Shown: in pieces, positions 1 through 10,857 of the stretch
How positions within the stretch are numbered: the first letter of the stretch is position 1
How the letters are laid out: every line of letters begins with the position of its first letter
NCBI GenBank assembly: GCA_000320605.2
Contig: KB445792.1
Location: 2,237,581-2,301,580, forward strand
DNA: 64,000 nt
Direction: 5' to 3'
From: Gelatoporia subvermispora B
Taxonomy: Eukaryota > Basidiomycota > Agaricomycetes > Polyporales > Gelatoporiaceae
Made by a program: the position numbers and the translations under genes
The notes under the pieces: model-generated
What the model saw: the letters and a program-made list of their open reading frames with translations, nothing else
What the model was told of the DNA's origin: nothing
Database searches by the model: none

Positions 1-866
1 AGTTGCCAACCAGCGATTCATTCCCTCCAGGTACCACGCTTTGCCGCCTCGGTCTATCTCAGCGGCCAGAGCACGTCCTACCCTGCCAGCTGCGCGTTTG
101 CCCCACCCCCCGACCCCGCTCGTCTCTGTTGGCTTCGTCATCGCTTTCTCGTTACCGCATGATCTGCACTCCGCACATAGTATCTATATTCTCGAGCACT
201 TTGATGGTGATGACTAACCCCGTACTCTGCGGCCCACCGAGCCAGCCGGCCCACCGATACCCTCGAGCCGACTCCAGTCGCTCACACATTACACGAGACT
301 ACCCATGGACGGAGGATCCCACGTTCTCGGAAAACTCCTGCGCAAGATGTATCACTGCGCGGGTGCTGTTGACAGGGTGCTGCTGAACGGAAGTATTCGA
401 AATGCCTGTTTTTGGGCCGGTGTCACGGGGCGTAGTAAGATCGTAGATTGAGCTGGCAGATGCCTGCAGATGCTCAGACCCCAAATATCTTCTCTTCGGC
501 AGTTGCAATTGTCCTGTCGTGGTAGTCTGCGAAATCCTATGCATTCAAGTACTGTAATGGATATTTCTGGACACTCCGCTGTGCCGAGATGTCGATGCAT
601 TGAAACAGCCACCAGAAGTGCGAGATCGAAGGCAGGGGTAAACCATGCAACAGAAACCCCTATGCCATCAGCCCAACGAAACGCTCAGCCCAGGTCTTCC
701 GTACTCCGCATCGACCCGCTTGTGGCGCGTCAGAACGCGCTTTTGGCTCGCTGTTCCACCGGAAGCAATTGACGTACATCGTCTCGAGTCTGCTCTCAAT
801 TCCATCACACGTTGAAAAATCCTAATGCGTACACAGCGGAAGCGGAATGCGGGTGTCCATGCCAAT
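1..866. other. No gene recognised
   Basis: Short open frames occur on both strands, but none shows a known domain or a convincing chain of exons. The right end probably carries the 3' untranslated region of the proteasome gene that begins at 867 on the minus strand. Confidence 0.5.
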
Positions 867-1856
867 CTACATTGCGAGGTAGTCTCGTACCTCCTCTTCC
901 GTTAGTTTCCTAAATGTGGCCTTTGCCCGACCGGTACCCTCGATCTTGCCCGCGTCCAGGTCTGCCTGACTAGGCACTGTAATGACACCGATCTCGATAG
1001 TCTTCTCGGTCATGAGTCCCTCGAAACCCTCCTTGAGCGTCAGGAGTGCTGTGTGAATCGCATCCTCCAAACTAATGTCGTCGTTGTACCTGCCGCGACG
1101 TCAGCGTCTTCGTTTCATGTGAAAGGAGTAGCGGGCACACACACCTCTTCTCGAGGAAGGTCTTCGCATTGACCATGTTCTTGCCAATTGCACTCGCCTT
1201 CCACGCCCAATATGATCCAGACGGGTCGACCTGGTACAGGCTCGGGCCGCGATTGACGTCCCATCCAGCCACTAGAAGCGAGACCCCATATGGCCGAACA
1301 CCTCTGTGTGACAGCGGCGGCGACAGTTAGGATTCTACCGAGCACTGCATGCGCCGCAGAATTAACGCACCCAGAGTGAGTAGCCTGCTGCATGATAGTT
1401 GCAATCTCCTGCGTCAGGACTTTGGTTGGGGGATACTCGTTGTATATCTTCCAGTACGCCTGGGCACTCTTCCGGGCCTTCGCCACGAGGATGCGGAAGT
1501 CAGGTCCCAGGCCGGAGTACACAATGCCGATGTTGGGGCAGATGGTCGCCACCTTCTCGATCATGGAGTCGTCGATGAGGATAGAGGAGGACTTCTTCTC
1601 CGTCGCGATTACGATACCATTCGATGCTGCGCACGCGTCTCAGCCGCCGGGTCACATCTCGGATGCACACAAAAGCTCACCTTTGATGCCCAAGCTCGTC
1701 GTCCCCTGGGATACTGCCGCGAGAGCATGCTCGATCTGAACAAGCTTCCCGCTTGGCGAGAAGACAGTCAAGGAATAGCTGCTCTGGGGTTAGGGCGGGA
1801 CACGACGGATCAGATGCAGGTACGTGCCTGTACGCGCCGCCGTCTGCACTGGCCAT
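867..1856 (-). CDS. PRE8: 20S proteasome subunit alpha type-2
   Basis: Structural subunit of the outer alpha ring of the 20S proteasome, which gates entry of ubiquitinated substrates. Five exons join cleanly. Exon 1 (1856-1824) encodes [11 protein letters not shown] and exon 2 (1783-1681) carries the alpha-type N-terminal signature [20 protein letters not shown]. Later exons give the PSMA2 landmarks [46 protein letters not shown] and [18 protein letters not shown], and the protein ends [10 protein letters not shown]. Introns are 40-70 nt with GT-AG ends. Length and order match the roughly 235-250 residue family. The start is set by the first ATG that joins in frame to the signature exon. Nothing is odd about the gene. 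Confidence 0.95.
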
Positions 1857-2634
1857 GATGGTGAAGTAATAGAGATGAGGGTCTGCGGTGTGAACTTACA
1901 GCGGAGGAACGGGTGAAGTGGATGGACGGTGTACGCGCGTCGTGGAACGCCACCAGTATTAGGATCTTGATCTGAAATGGGGAAGCACGTGGGGCAACCG
2001 TGGGAGGCCTCGCATGGGAGTCGCGTGGCCTGCGCATGGCATCCTCCGCCACCTGGCTGCCACGAGCAGACAGATCATCATCGTACCCGCCTCAAGCCGT
2101 TTCCGGCCCTGTCCACATTCACATAACACTATTCAGACATTTCTCCATGCATTCGTACAATCCAACAAACTGAGTGCAGTGCCTCCATTGCAAAGCCGCT
2201 CAGCCAGCCCTTGATCGTGATGCTGCGGAAATCCTGTGCAATACTCTCTTGCCTACCGTGCGGCCTCTTCGGACACTTGCATAATCATTCAGTAGCCTCA
2301 TGCACACCAGGGACACGGCTTGTGCTCTACCGTCGTCTGCACCCTCTCCAGGAACTGATTCACCACCACGGACTCCTCGGCGCTCTATGACGAAGCCAGC
2401 ATCTCCCTACGTATTCTGCGACTCGTGACATCCGAACCCAGAGCTGACACAGCGCGAATGCGTTCACTCGAGGCACACATCACGGCGCTCCACAACGAGC
2501 TCGCTATGCAGTCGGCCTGGTGGGGTCACTGCTGATGACATCGAATATTCATAATCGCCTCGTAACATCACAGCTGCATATGATACACGTTTCCTGGACC
2601 TCTGCCTGCTTCCCTTCTGAGTCTAGCTCGATGC
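1857..2634. other. Intergenic, with coding-like plus-strand pieces
   Basis: Lies between two minus-strand genes. On the plus strand, about 2357-2536 stays open for some 55 codons with plausible residue use (contains MRSLEAHITALHNELAM) and ends in TGA. Further open pieces lie at about 2035-2110 and 2190-2280. They may be exons of a small unrecognised gene, but no splice set joins them convincingly. Confidence 0.25.
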
Positions 2635-3716
2635 CTAGTCTACCTTGAGGGGCGTGGTACGCAAGTACGGTTGCTACATGGCGCAAGTGAGCCCACTTCG
2701 TGATTTGCGTGATTATCCATCGCGGACAGCATACCTTGTGGAATTTCACCTCGGGGAACAGCGTCTTGGCTTCGTCGTTGTTGACCGCCGGATGGACGAT
2801 GACATCGTCGCCCTTCTTCCAGTTGACCGGAGTTGTCACCTTGTACTTGTCACCGATCTGCAGAGCTATGACAGGGTTTCAGCTTGACATCACGCATTGA
2901 AAAGACCTCCGATGGGACATACAGTCAATCACCCTTGGAAGTGTATATCGTAAGCACGTGATAGATGCGCAGGAGGTCGGCTAAGACTTACCGGATGATT
3001 TCGTCGAAGTTGCGACCGGTCGACGCAGGATACGCAATTGTGAGACGGATGGTTTTCTTGGGGTCAATGACAAAGACGGTGCGGATCTAATCGTGAAGGG
3101 AGTGGAGTTGAGTGTGGCTGTACGAAACTGATTCGCGAGTGATTCACTCACAGTGAATGGGAGGCCCTTCGCGTCGCGGTTGGTAGCATCCTGCTCGTCT
3201 AGCATGTCGTACAAAGTAGAGATCTTCCTGTCCTCATCCGCAATCTGTACTTGCATCAGCTCGGGTGAAGTCAGTCGCCGGAGCCAAGCAACTCACGATG
3301 GGGAACTCGACGTTCGTAGGCCCGAACTGGGCACCCCAGTCGGCGATGTCCAGCTCCCACTTCTTGTGGTCCTGCAAGCCGTTCGCGGAGATGCCGATGA
3401 CCTTGACGTTACGCTTCTTGAAGTCCTCGGCCCTAAAACAGTCTATCAGCACCTGCACATTGAGACAGCGACGATCATGCATACCTCCGAGCGACCTCCG
3501 CAAGCTCAGTCGTGCAGACGGGGGTAAAGTCGCCCGGGTGCGAGAACAGGACCGCCTGTGTGCAAATCACCGGTGCTCAGCTGCTGCGTCTCATTGACCA
3601 TGCGTAAGATTCGGGCATACCCATGAGTCTCCGATCCACTCATGAAACTTGATCGGGCCCTGGGTGGTCTCTGCTTCGAAATCCGGAGCAGTGTTTCCAA
3701 GTCGGAGGCCAGGCAT
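2635..3716 (-). CDS. 1-Cys peroxiredoxin (Prx6 type)
   Basis: Thiol peroxidase that reduces hydrogen peroxide and organic hydroperoxides with one peroxidatic cysteine. The first exon encodes [20 protein letters not shown]. The active-site block [18 protein letters not shown], with the peroxidatic Cys in T-P-V-C-T-T-E, follows after a short intron. Next come [35 protein letters not shown], and the typical C-terminal extension with [16 protein letters not shown]. The last exon, joined through an intron from about 2742, gives [11 protein letters not shown] and a TAG at 2635-2637. Length (about 220 residues) and the long C-terminal arm separate it from 2-Cys enzymes. No convincing mitochondrial presequence is seen, so a cytosolic place is inferred. 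Confidence 0.93.
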
Positions 3717-4554
3717 GATGTTAAGGATTACGGCGGGGTGTCGGGCGGTGATAGTGTTATCAAGACGAGTATCGCTGTTCCCCTTGTCGCGGGCGTTCCG
3801 TTCATGTCTTTATAGCACTGGACGGCCAAGCCGCGATCCCATGCATCCGACGCCATCCCCCTTTGCCAGCCTCTGTCATTATTACGCCTTATCTTCTCAC
3901 GCCTGCTAATAACTCTAATAGACTTCAGTGGCAAGACCCTAACGCTGCGTCGGGGGTGCTACGGGCCAGCGGCTCCTTTCGCTGTGCCGGATGTATATGT
4001 ACGCGTTGACACCAGTTACAAGGTCGATTGCGCATTATTCCAAACCATTCATCGAGCTAAATGACAGCAACCCCTGGTTTCAGATGTGGCGAATGCTGAG
4101 TCGATCAACCTCCGAGATATGCCAATTAAGCCAGTACTCTACATGATTGTTGGTCAACGACACTAGAACACTACCGTACACTCGAACCAATAATGCAATG
4201 GTAACACATGACACCGTGATGATCCACAGATAGCGAGCACAGCAAGGCGAATACCCTCTAGAGCGAGCATGACGCCAGGAAACGCAATCATCTCGTAGGC
4301 GCGTGGCGCGTGATGTTATCGACTGTTCCCGCGAAGTGCATGACCGGGTCAATGCTTCGCCATGCGGGCAAGACTTTGACGAGTCTTCTAGCTTCGTCGG
4401 AAGAATGTATCGATGACGGATGGGCATAGCGGCGCCATTGTTGGGCAGTTAGGGTACCGATGTAGCAATGAAGGTCTCCCTACCGTGCGCGCGACCGAAC
4501 AGGCAAGAAAAAAGTCCAGGGACTGGTACGTTGCTTGGCCCCGTACCTGACGCG
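3717..4554. other. Intergenic, no gene recognised
   Basis: Contains a 115-codon minus-strand open frame (4080-4427) with no recognisable domain. The left part is the upstream region of the peroxiredoxin gene and the right part the 3' side of the Ssu72 gene. Confidence 0.5.
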
Positions 4555-5827
4555 TCAATAGTACGCCACAGCGTGAAGTAAACTGTGAGGATGCTTCTCC
4601 TGGTGTGCCTGGAGAATTTTGCCCATATCCTCGTCAATATCGCTGGACGACTCAATCTGATGCAGCTAGATGAGCTCTGATTGTGGAGTTCACTTTTGTG
4701 ACTACTTACGGCAGCTGCTAGGTCCACAATTGCCTTTCCAGCGATATGTGCCTCTTCATGATTATCTTTGATCTCAATATTGATGATATGCACAGGCTTG
4801 TTGTATTCACCGCCTCTCGCGAGTAAGTCTGCAGAGTGCGAATCGATGAGAACAGGTGATAGCTCTAAAGCCGTTCCAACACACTCACCGTCACACACCG
4901 TATCGAAACATCGCTCTTCACAAGTGATTACGACATCCGCGACGGTCTTGCTTTCCTGCCAGCGCTCAGGAGCGAGCTTCAAACGTCGGTTACGATCGAG
5001 CATCTGCAGGAGACCATTCGCCGTGTATCTATGATCACACGTCAGACTAGTTCAGACGTTCACACATAATGGAACGCACAGCCTGTGATCCTGCGCCTGA
5101 AGCTCTTCGTAGATGGCATTGTACGGCGTGCCGAACGGGTAGATGTTAGGCTTGTCTATCGCCGGTCCGGGCAACCGCACCGCCGATCCTGTGCCGGAGG
5201 AGACAACACGGAAGCCTGCTTTCCTAGAGGTATGCCATCTCAAGCCGGGTACACTGTACTGGCGGAATTGAAGACGTACGACAATACATAATGACCTTCC
5301 ATTGAACGATTCTGATACCTTGTGTCAGCAGGGAGACAGATGATCAACAAAAGCCGGCGTACCTGGTTGCTGGCACATACTACGCAGAACAGCGGGCGTG
5401 GCTTGTACGAATTGCTCGACGAAGGCTGTGTTTGTTGAGGTTGCTGAGGGATACTAGAAGCGCCCTGTGCTTCTGCAGCAAGTTGCTGATTGGATATTGC
5501 TGCTCCTGGGTATTGCTGCGGGGTCGCTGTGGGATATGGTGGGACAGTACTCGGGATTTGCTGAGGACCAGATGGAGGAAAGCCAGGGACGTTATTCGGA
5601 ACCTGAGGTGGTGCTCCAGGAAAACCTGGTATGTTATTCGGACCTGGTTGTGGCGCCTGGCCAGGGTATCCAGGCGCATTGTTCTGGAAGTGCGGAGGGG
5701 CTTGCGAGGGAAACGAGACAGGGGTGTGGCCTTGGGGAGGTGGCGGATGTGGCGGGGTGCCTGACTGTGAACGCAGACGGGGGTCTACACGCGCAAGACG
5801 AGGATCGCGTGCTCTTCTGGGATCCAT
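4555..5827 (-). CDS. SSU72: RNA polymerase II CTD phosphatase Ssu72 with Pro-rich N-terminus
   Basis: Low-molecular-weight-type phosphatase that removes Ser5/Ser7 phosphates from the Pol II CTD and belongs to the cleavage-polyadenylation factor. After the first intron the catalytic loop reads C-A-S-N-Q-N-R-S, the Cx5R motif, with Cys near residue 151. Downstream exons match the family: [84 protein letters not shown] and [10 protein letters not shown], ending HAVAYY and TGA at 4555-4557. The ATG at 5825-5827 adds about 145 residues rich in Pro, Gly, Gln and Asn before the phosphatase core. Yeast and human Ssu72 have no such extension. It has no upstream alternative in frame, so I keep it, but its start is less sure than the core. 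Confidence 0.92.
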
Positions 5828-6138
5828 ACTTCAGAGACAGCAATTTCAATGGGCTTAGGAGTACAATCCAACACTAAGGAGTAAATCGTATCAGTTTCAT
5901 TCTGAAGACCGCAACAGCGTTGAGAATGCAAAGCCTCAGCAGTATCTAGAACATTCCAAGTCTCCTTTTCGACCCAGCCGCGTTCTGTGCGCACTTTGGC
6001 GGGTCGATTGAGCTTCCACTCTGAATCATCTCTGGCATAACTAACTGGGACGAGTCCGTACCTTGGATGAGGGCGAGGAGAGGGTAGCGCGACGTCAAAC
6101 GGTGACTCGGCTGAGGATGGACTCGAACGGGCGCTCAA
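5785..6138 (-). other. Open frame upstream of and overlapping Ssu72, unassigned
   Basis: A 117-codon frame without an ATG. It overlaps the first 43 nt of the Ssu72 coding region in another frame. The middle (WKLNRPAKVRTERGWVEKE) looks protein-like. A second frame just upstream, from an ATG near 6200, is also open for about 35 codons. The two do not join through a clear intron. It could be an unrecognised small gene, a 5' leader with upstream frames, or chance. Confidence 0.2.
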
Positions 6139-6290
6139 TATTGCAAAACGTCACGGGACCCGTATCATGGGCGCCAAACCCACATCCGTCGGCGTCCATG
6201 GTGTCGCCTCATCATCCACTACGATGTGCATCGACTTGACGTTCTCTTCCGTCTCCGCTCGCTGATAGATTTACTGCACGTCCGCCCTCG

Positions 6291-7937
6291 ATGTCTGAAC
6301 TGACTCAGGAGGAGATTTTGGCGGCTCACCACGATATCCGAGAGCATGAAGCCATTGTCGATGCCCTCGAAGCACGGATCCGCGCTCTCTCGACGGAGAT
6401 CCAGGAGCTCCGCAAAGAGCAACAGCGACACAGAAAGAGCATCAACCAATGCAGGGGCGCAATATCTGTCGTGCGTCGTATCCCCGAGGACGTCCTCATC
6501 CAGATCTTCGAGCACTGTCTCCATATCAACTGGACACTTGCGCCGCTCGTCGTGTCGAGCGTGTGCCGCGCATGGAGAAAGGCTGCCCGCGCCCCGCGGG
6601 TTTGGTCACACGTCTATGTCGACTTTGATTCGCCGACAGTCTTGTGGAGGGTGCGTTCTTGGCTGGCCAACGCCCGCCAAGCCCCGCTACATATCACCTT
6701 GACCGAGTCCCGGAATGCGCATGGGCCGCTGTTGCACGAGGTCATGGACATGCTCCTTGGGCACGTTTCGCAATGGTGCACCCTCTCCATCCAATCGCGG
6801 ACGATGAATCATGCAAATGCATTACTCTCATACTTGACGAAAGAGGCGGTGAACCTGCGTGAGGTCGATATCACGACGGAACTACACTTCCAAGCAGACT
6901 TAGACGGAGAGCAAAACGATGTTGTTTCCCTACGAGACGCACTCAAACCTGAGCATACCCCCAATTTATATCAGCTCCGCTATACATGCAACGTCTTGCC
7001 TGCGACTGACATCTTCCCTCCGCATATCCGGGACCTTCAGCTCAAAGTCACAGAAAGTCCCACCTCTCGTCCCCTCTCTGCTTCGTCCATCATATCGCTC
7101 CTCGAGAGCCTCCCATCTCTCCGCGCCTTATCGTTCACAATGCCCCTGCTCTACGAGCAACCGTTCGAACCAGAGCCTGAGCAGTCGCGCACGGTCATGC
7201 TCCCTGAGCTTGAATCCCTCACTATCTATGGTCCTACAGATCTCAATGAAATACTTTATCACATGCGATGTCCAGCCGTGCGCCATCTCCATCTCCGTTC
7301 GCTCGAGGACATGGGCTATCGCCAACAACCTATCGGACCGAGCCTTCAAGCCTTCATTGAGGGCTCCTTGCCACCTCTCGAGCTTCTCGAACTACACGAC
7401 ATTGACCTCTCGCCTGAGGCATTCGCCGCCGTGTTTTCCGCGCTGCCCACTCTACGTGAGCTGCGTCTACACGAGTCGTCCATCTCTGATGGAACATTGC
7501 AGCTCCTGAGCGCGCCACATGGACTCTGCCCGCGACTCACACGCCTAGACCTCCGCTGGTGCGGGCTCATGAGCGGGCGCGCGCTTGTCGAACTTGTGCG
7601 TAGCCGGAACATTGTCGATCTAGAGCACGGCGCAGCGCCGAGCGCCATCGCGGACCCTATAGCTGAAATTGGGGTGATCAACTGTTGCTTCGTACGAGAG
7701 CGAGACGTCCTTGATCTCGCCGGACTCACTGTATGTCGTGTCGTAATGCGTGAAACAGACGACTATTGCCGTGAGTCGTCCTCTTCCTCTGTCCCTTGTC
7801 AGATGAAACACGGGACTGAAACTCTCGCAGGCTCTTGTGATTGTTGCGGCAATAAACGGTATAGAACTCGTTTCCGCCTTCGACACATGACAAATCTCTC
7901 TCTAGAGGAAGCTGCGAATATTCGGCTCATCGTCTGA
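6291..7937 (+). CDS. F-box protein with leucine-rich C-terminal half
   Basis: Predicted substrate receptor for an SCF ubiquitin ligase. Residues 1-50 are an alpha-helical, probably coiled-coil segment (ALEARIRALSTEIQELRKEQ). An F-box-like block follows at about 60-105 with the core RRIPEDVLIQIFEHCL and VCRAWRKAARAPRVW. The remainder has irregular leucine-rich stretches such as LPPLELLELHDIDLSP and LPTLRELRLHESSI, as in the expanded F-box families of Agaricomycetes. The frame is open for 548 codons. Near the 3' end a GTGAGT...GCAG segment (about 7774-7830) could be a small intron read through here, so the last 40 residues are uncertain. The specific target is unknown. Confidence 0.8.
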   Translation: MSELTQEEILAAHHDIREHEAIVDALEARIRALSTEIQELRKEQQRHRKSINQCRGAISVVRRIPEDVLIQIFEHCLHINWTLAPLVVSSVCRAWRKAARAPRVWSHVYVDFDSPTVLWRVRSWLANARQAPLHITLTESRNAHGPLLHEVMDMLLGHVSQWCTLSIQSRTMNHANALLSYLTKEAVNLREVDITTELHFQADLDGEQNDVVSLRDALKPEHTPNLYQLRYTCNVLPATDIFPPHIRDLQLKVTESPTSRPLSASSIISLLESLPSLRALSFTMPLLYEQPFEPEPEQSRTVMLPELESLTIYGPTDLNEILYHMRCPAVRHLHLRSLEDMGYRQQPIGPSLQAFIEGSLPPLELLELHDIDLSPEAFAAVFSALPTLRELRLHESSISDGTLQLLSAPHGLCPRLTRLDLRWCGLMSGRALVELVRSRNIVDLEHGAAPSAIADPIAEIGVINCCFVRERDVLDLAGLTVCRVVMRETDDYCRESSSSSVPCQMKHGTETLAGSCDCCGNKRYRTRFRLRHMTNLSLEEAANIRLIV

Positions 7938-8255
7938 CAGTAAATGAGCCGACAGGTTCTTCATTTAGCGGTTATACTCAATGTCATCATATCCCACCTC
8001 ATTGTCGCAATTAGTGATTCCTGTAGATTCAGTTTCGTTACCCGACAGGCCACAAAATCACCCTATCATTATAGCGGAATCAGGCCGCAATGCTGATGAT
8101 TTCTTCGGCTCTTCAAGTTAGACTGTGACTTTCTTGCCTTCCATGGCCTCGTTGGAAATAACATCAGACATTGTTACACGGTATATTACATACGCATCAT
8201 ACACAAATTGCTTTCACAGGCGTCCGGCGGCGATCACACCGCCGAATTCGCAGTA
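7938..8255. other. Convergent 3' intergenic region
   Basis: Lies between the ends of the F-box gene and the dehydrogenase gene. No coding signal seen. Confidence 0.6.
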
Positions 8256-9433
8256 TCACCGTAACTCCTCCCCGAGCAGCTCTGCAGTGAAATTGGCACA
8301 CAACTCCCACCAATTGTCTGCCAGTCGTTCATCCTGGGCCTGGCTGGTCTCCTTCCCGGGCTCTCCATAGGCCTCATTGTAGTAACGGCCCTTCGGAATA
8401 GTCAGTATCACTCCACTGCATCACCCTGCCCCACTTACTTGAAAATCTTTCCAGTTTCCTTCGAAAATGTCTGTGCTTGTCGCCGCCCACAAACTAGCCT
8501 CGGCACCTTCCGGCGCACTCTTACCCATTTTGCGTGTTATTACCTCGAGCACTTTACCAAGCGCGCCATAGCTCTCGGCCCATTGCTTCTGAATGTCGGT
8601 GTCAACCGCCCCTGGGTGTACTGATAATGCCAGAATTGGTCTGTCTGGGGGCAAGTCTGCGAACTTGCGCTTCGCAAGCTCTCGCGCAAAATAGATGAGA
8701 CCGAGTTTGGTCCGCCCATACCTAACGCAGGCACCAGGGTCAAATGCCGTCATATACCGGAAGATTCGTGCTTACAATTGTGACCCGTCACCATCTTGAT
8801 TGATCTCATCCTTTGACAGAAATCTGGTGCTGCTTGGGGCGACGCGGTGCATCTCCGAACTCTGCATGACAATGCGCACCGACGTCGGCGGTGCAGCCTC
8901 GACCGTCTTCTTCATCACTGGGAGGAGCCGCAGCACGAGCACGTAATGTGCGAGATTGTTCACCTGTATTGATGCGTCAGCGAATGCACACGGATGACAC
9001 TGACGACACAGCCCACCTCGAAATGGCGCTCCAAACCGTCAGCAGTCAACCCAAACGGTGACTGCCCGATGCCCGCGTTACAAATCAGGATGTCCAGCCT
9101 TTCCAAGCTCCCCGCCAGCTGCTTTGCAAGGGCATCCACGTCTTTGAGTCTTTCGAAGTCACAGGCGTACCACTTGACCGATCCGATGGAATCGCTCTCC
9201 TGCAATGCCTGGTTCAGCTCCGCTTCCGCCGACGCGCCATGTTCAACGTTTGCCGAGATGATGATGACGTGTGCATTCGCTTTTGCGAGGTAAAGTGCAT
9301 CGAAGTAGCCTATTCCGGTTGACCCGCCAGACACTATGGCTACACGGCCGGAGAGGTCAGGAATGTTCTCTGGTCTGAAGCGGCGACTCGTGAGGGTCGC
9401 TGGATTCAGTGTGTCTGGTAGTAATGAAGTCAT
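8256..9433 (-). CDS. Short-chain dehydrogenase/reductase
   Basis: NAD(P)-dependent oxidoreductase of the classical SDR superfamily, nearest in pattern to retinol-dehydrogenase-like fungal enzymes. The Rossmann motif reads VAIVSGGSTGIGYFDALYLA (near residues 31-50), followed by LDILICNAGIG and NNLAHYVLVL. The catalytic tyrosine and lysine are in YGRTKLGLIYFA, and the usual SVHPGAVDTDIQ follows. After a GTAAGT intron the C-terminus runs GRYYNEAYGEPGKE to TGA at 8256-8258. The ATG at 9431-9433 has a good context (ACAATGA). The open frame continues upstream, but only from a GTG. Substrate cannot be told from the sequence. There are no linked biosynthetic genes. Confidence 0.9.
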
Positions 9434-9752
9434 TGTCTGCGAGGGAATTGGTGAGGAGAGTATCAACAATTGTTGAGATGTAAGATGCACGAAATGCTAG
9501 CTATATATTTGTCGAGGAGGTGAGGGAGTTGGCGGAGAGAGCGTCACCACCAACATCTCAAATGACGTAGTCGCGGCGCAGACGTCATTGAGTCCAATTT
9601 GGCCTCCCACCTGCCGATTTAAGATATTCGATCACAATTTTACGCCTGCTCCCGCACAACTTCGGTGTTCGACAACAAGTGTCGAGTTCCCCTTTACACA
9701 AACCCAGAATCCTATCAAGTTCGATGTACATGTGCACTGTCTGGAAACCACT
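9434..9752. promoter_or_regulatory. SDR upstream region with TATA-like box
   Basis: A TATATA stretch at about 9500-9507 lies roughly 70 nt upstream of the dehydrogenase ATG on the minus strand, a normal distance for a fungal core promoter. The right side is the 3' flank of paralogue A. No coding signal. Confidence 0.35.
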
Positions 9753-10857
9753 TTACACCGCTACGAATCGTTTGAAGAAATAGGTCTCGAGAGCCGCACG
9801 AACGCGGCGGAACTCGTATGCCGATAGCGCCATATCCTTGTTCAGAAATAGCTCGCGCTCTCCTACTGGGAGCTCGAGAAGTCCACAAAAATCATCCTCG
9901 CAACGAACACCTTTTGTCACGAAACGTGAATGCAATGCAGTCAAGTTCGGACTGAGGGTCCCGAGGAACTTCTCGAATTTGTCCACAGAAGTGGCTTCGC
10001 TGACGCTGTGAGTCTGAAGTGCGACTGTCGATGCAGGCTCCACGTGCTTGTTGGGCGCAGGAGGCGGGGTGATTGTGCTATGCTCTGTTTCTGTTTCAAC
10101 GGCATCGCCGAGGCCCCGCTTGGTCTACAGCGGTGCGAAGCACGTCAGCCGATGTGCCACCATGGTTGCGATCCCGGTCCCTTACCAACATATGCCTAGC
10201 CTTCGATGTTGTAGCTTTTGACGTGAAGTTTGCATGTGGAGTGTGTCCCCCTACGACTGTCTGCGTAGATCCAGGTGTGAGATTGACACTGTAATGTCAC
10301 AGTCGCGGGTCCTAGACGTACCTGAGCTGCATTCTGAGAAAGACCTTGACGAAATCCCGGAGACAGGCGTAGTCCTCGGTGATCGAGCTTAGGATGAGCA
10401 GTTGCATCCATGACTTCATTTTGTTTCCTCCAGCTGCCATGCTTCTTGGGCAACCAGTTTCGCCTTACATAGTATATGATTGGCCAGGTACTTGGTTCAT
10501 AATGCAGCTCGAAAAAATCGGTTCTTCTAAGAACCTGTGCCGCACCATTGAAACCAATAGCACATCGACCAGAACTGACTCACCCTCTTGAGATATCGCT
10601 CTATGATATCGTCGTTTACTAGTTGGGCCCAGGACTTTGAGCCGTCAATGAGTCCCCTCATGCAGACCCTAAGGAAGCTCTGCAACACAGTATGATCACG
10701 TACAATGTATGACAATCGAGCACCATGTACAAACCGTTAATTGAGCGAAAGTGTACTTATCAATCCTCATCGCCTCTTGAAGTGAACTTAGTTGACGCGG
10801 CTGGGGAATTTTTTTATCGGGACCCGCGTTCATTTGAGCGACTTGAGACGTGTGCAT
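9753..10857 (-). CDS. Paralogue A of an unrecognised two-domain gene family
   Basis: Member of the eight-gene family in this window; function unknown. Five exons join with all phases agreeing: 10857-10735, 10679-10584, 10534-10322, 10260-10186 and 10124-9753, giving about 292 residues. Exon 2 (32 codons) holds LRVCMRGLIDGSKSWAQL. Exon 3 holds the W-P-I-I-Y-Y variant of the family W-P-A motif followed by VRRNWLPKK. A Pro/Thr-rich linker precedes the C-terminal helical domain, which begins FLGTLSPNL and includes DDFCGLLELPVGERELF and YEFRRVRAALETY. The start could also be the ATG at 10833. The C-terminal domain is almost the same as in B, pointing to a recent duplication. Splice sites and the long open last exon suggest a working gene. 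Confidence 0.7.

Noticed and set aside
4080..4427. 115-codon minus-strand open frame with a hydrophobic stretch
   Set aside because: One possible membrane segment but otherwise random composition, and no supporting exon or homologue.
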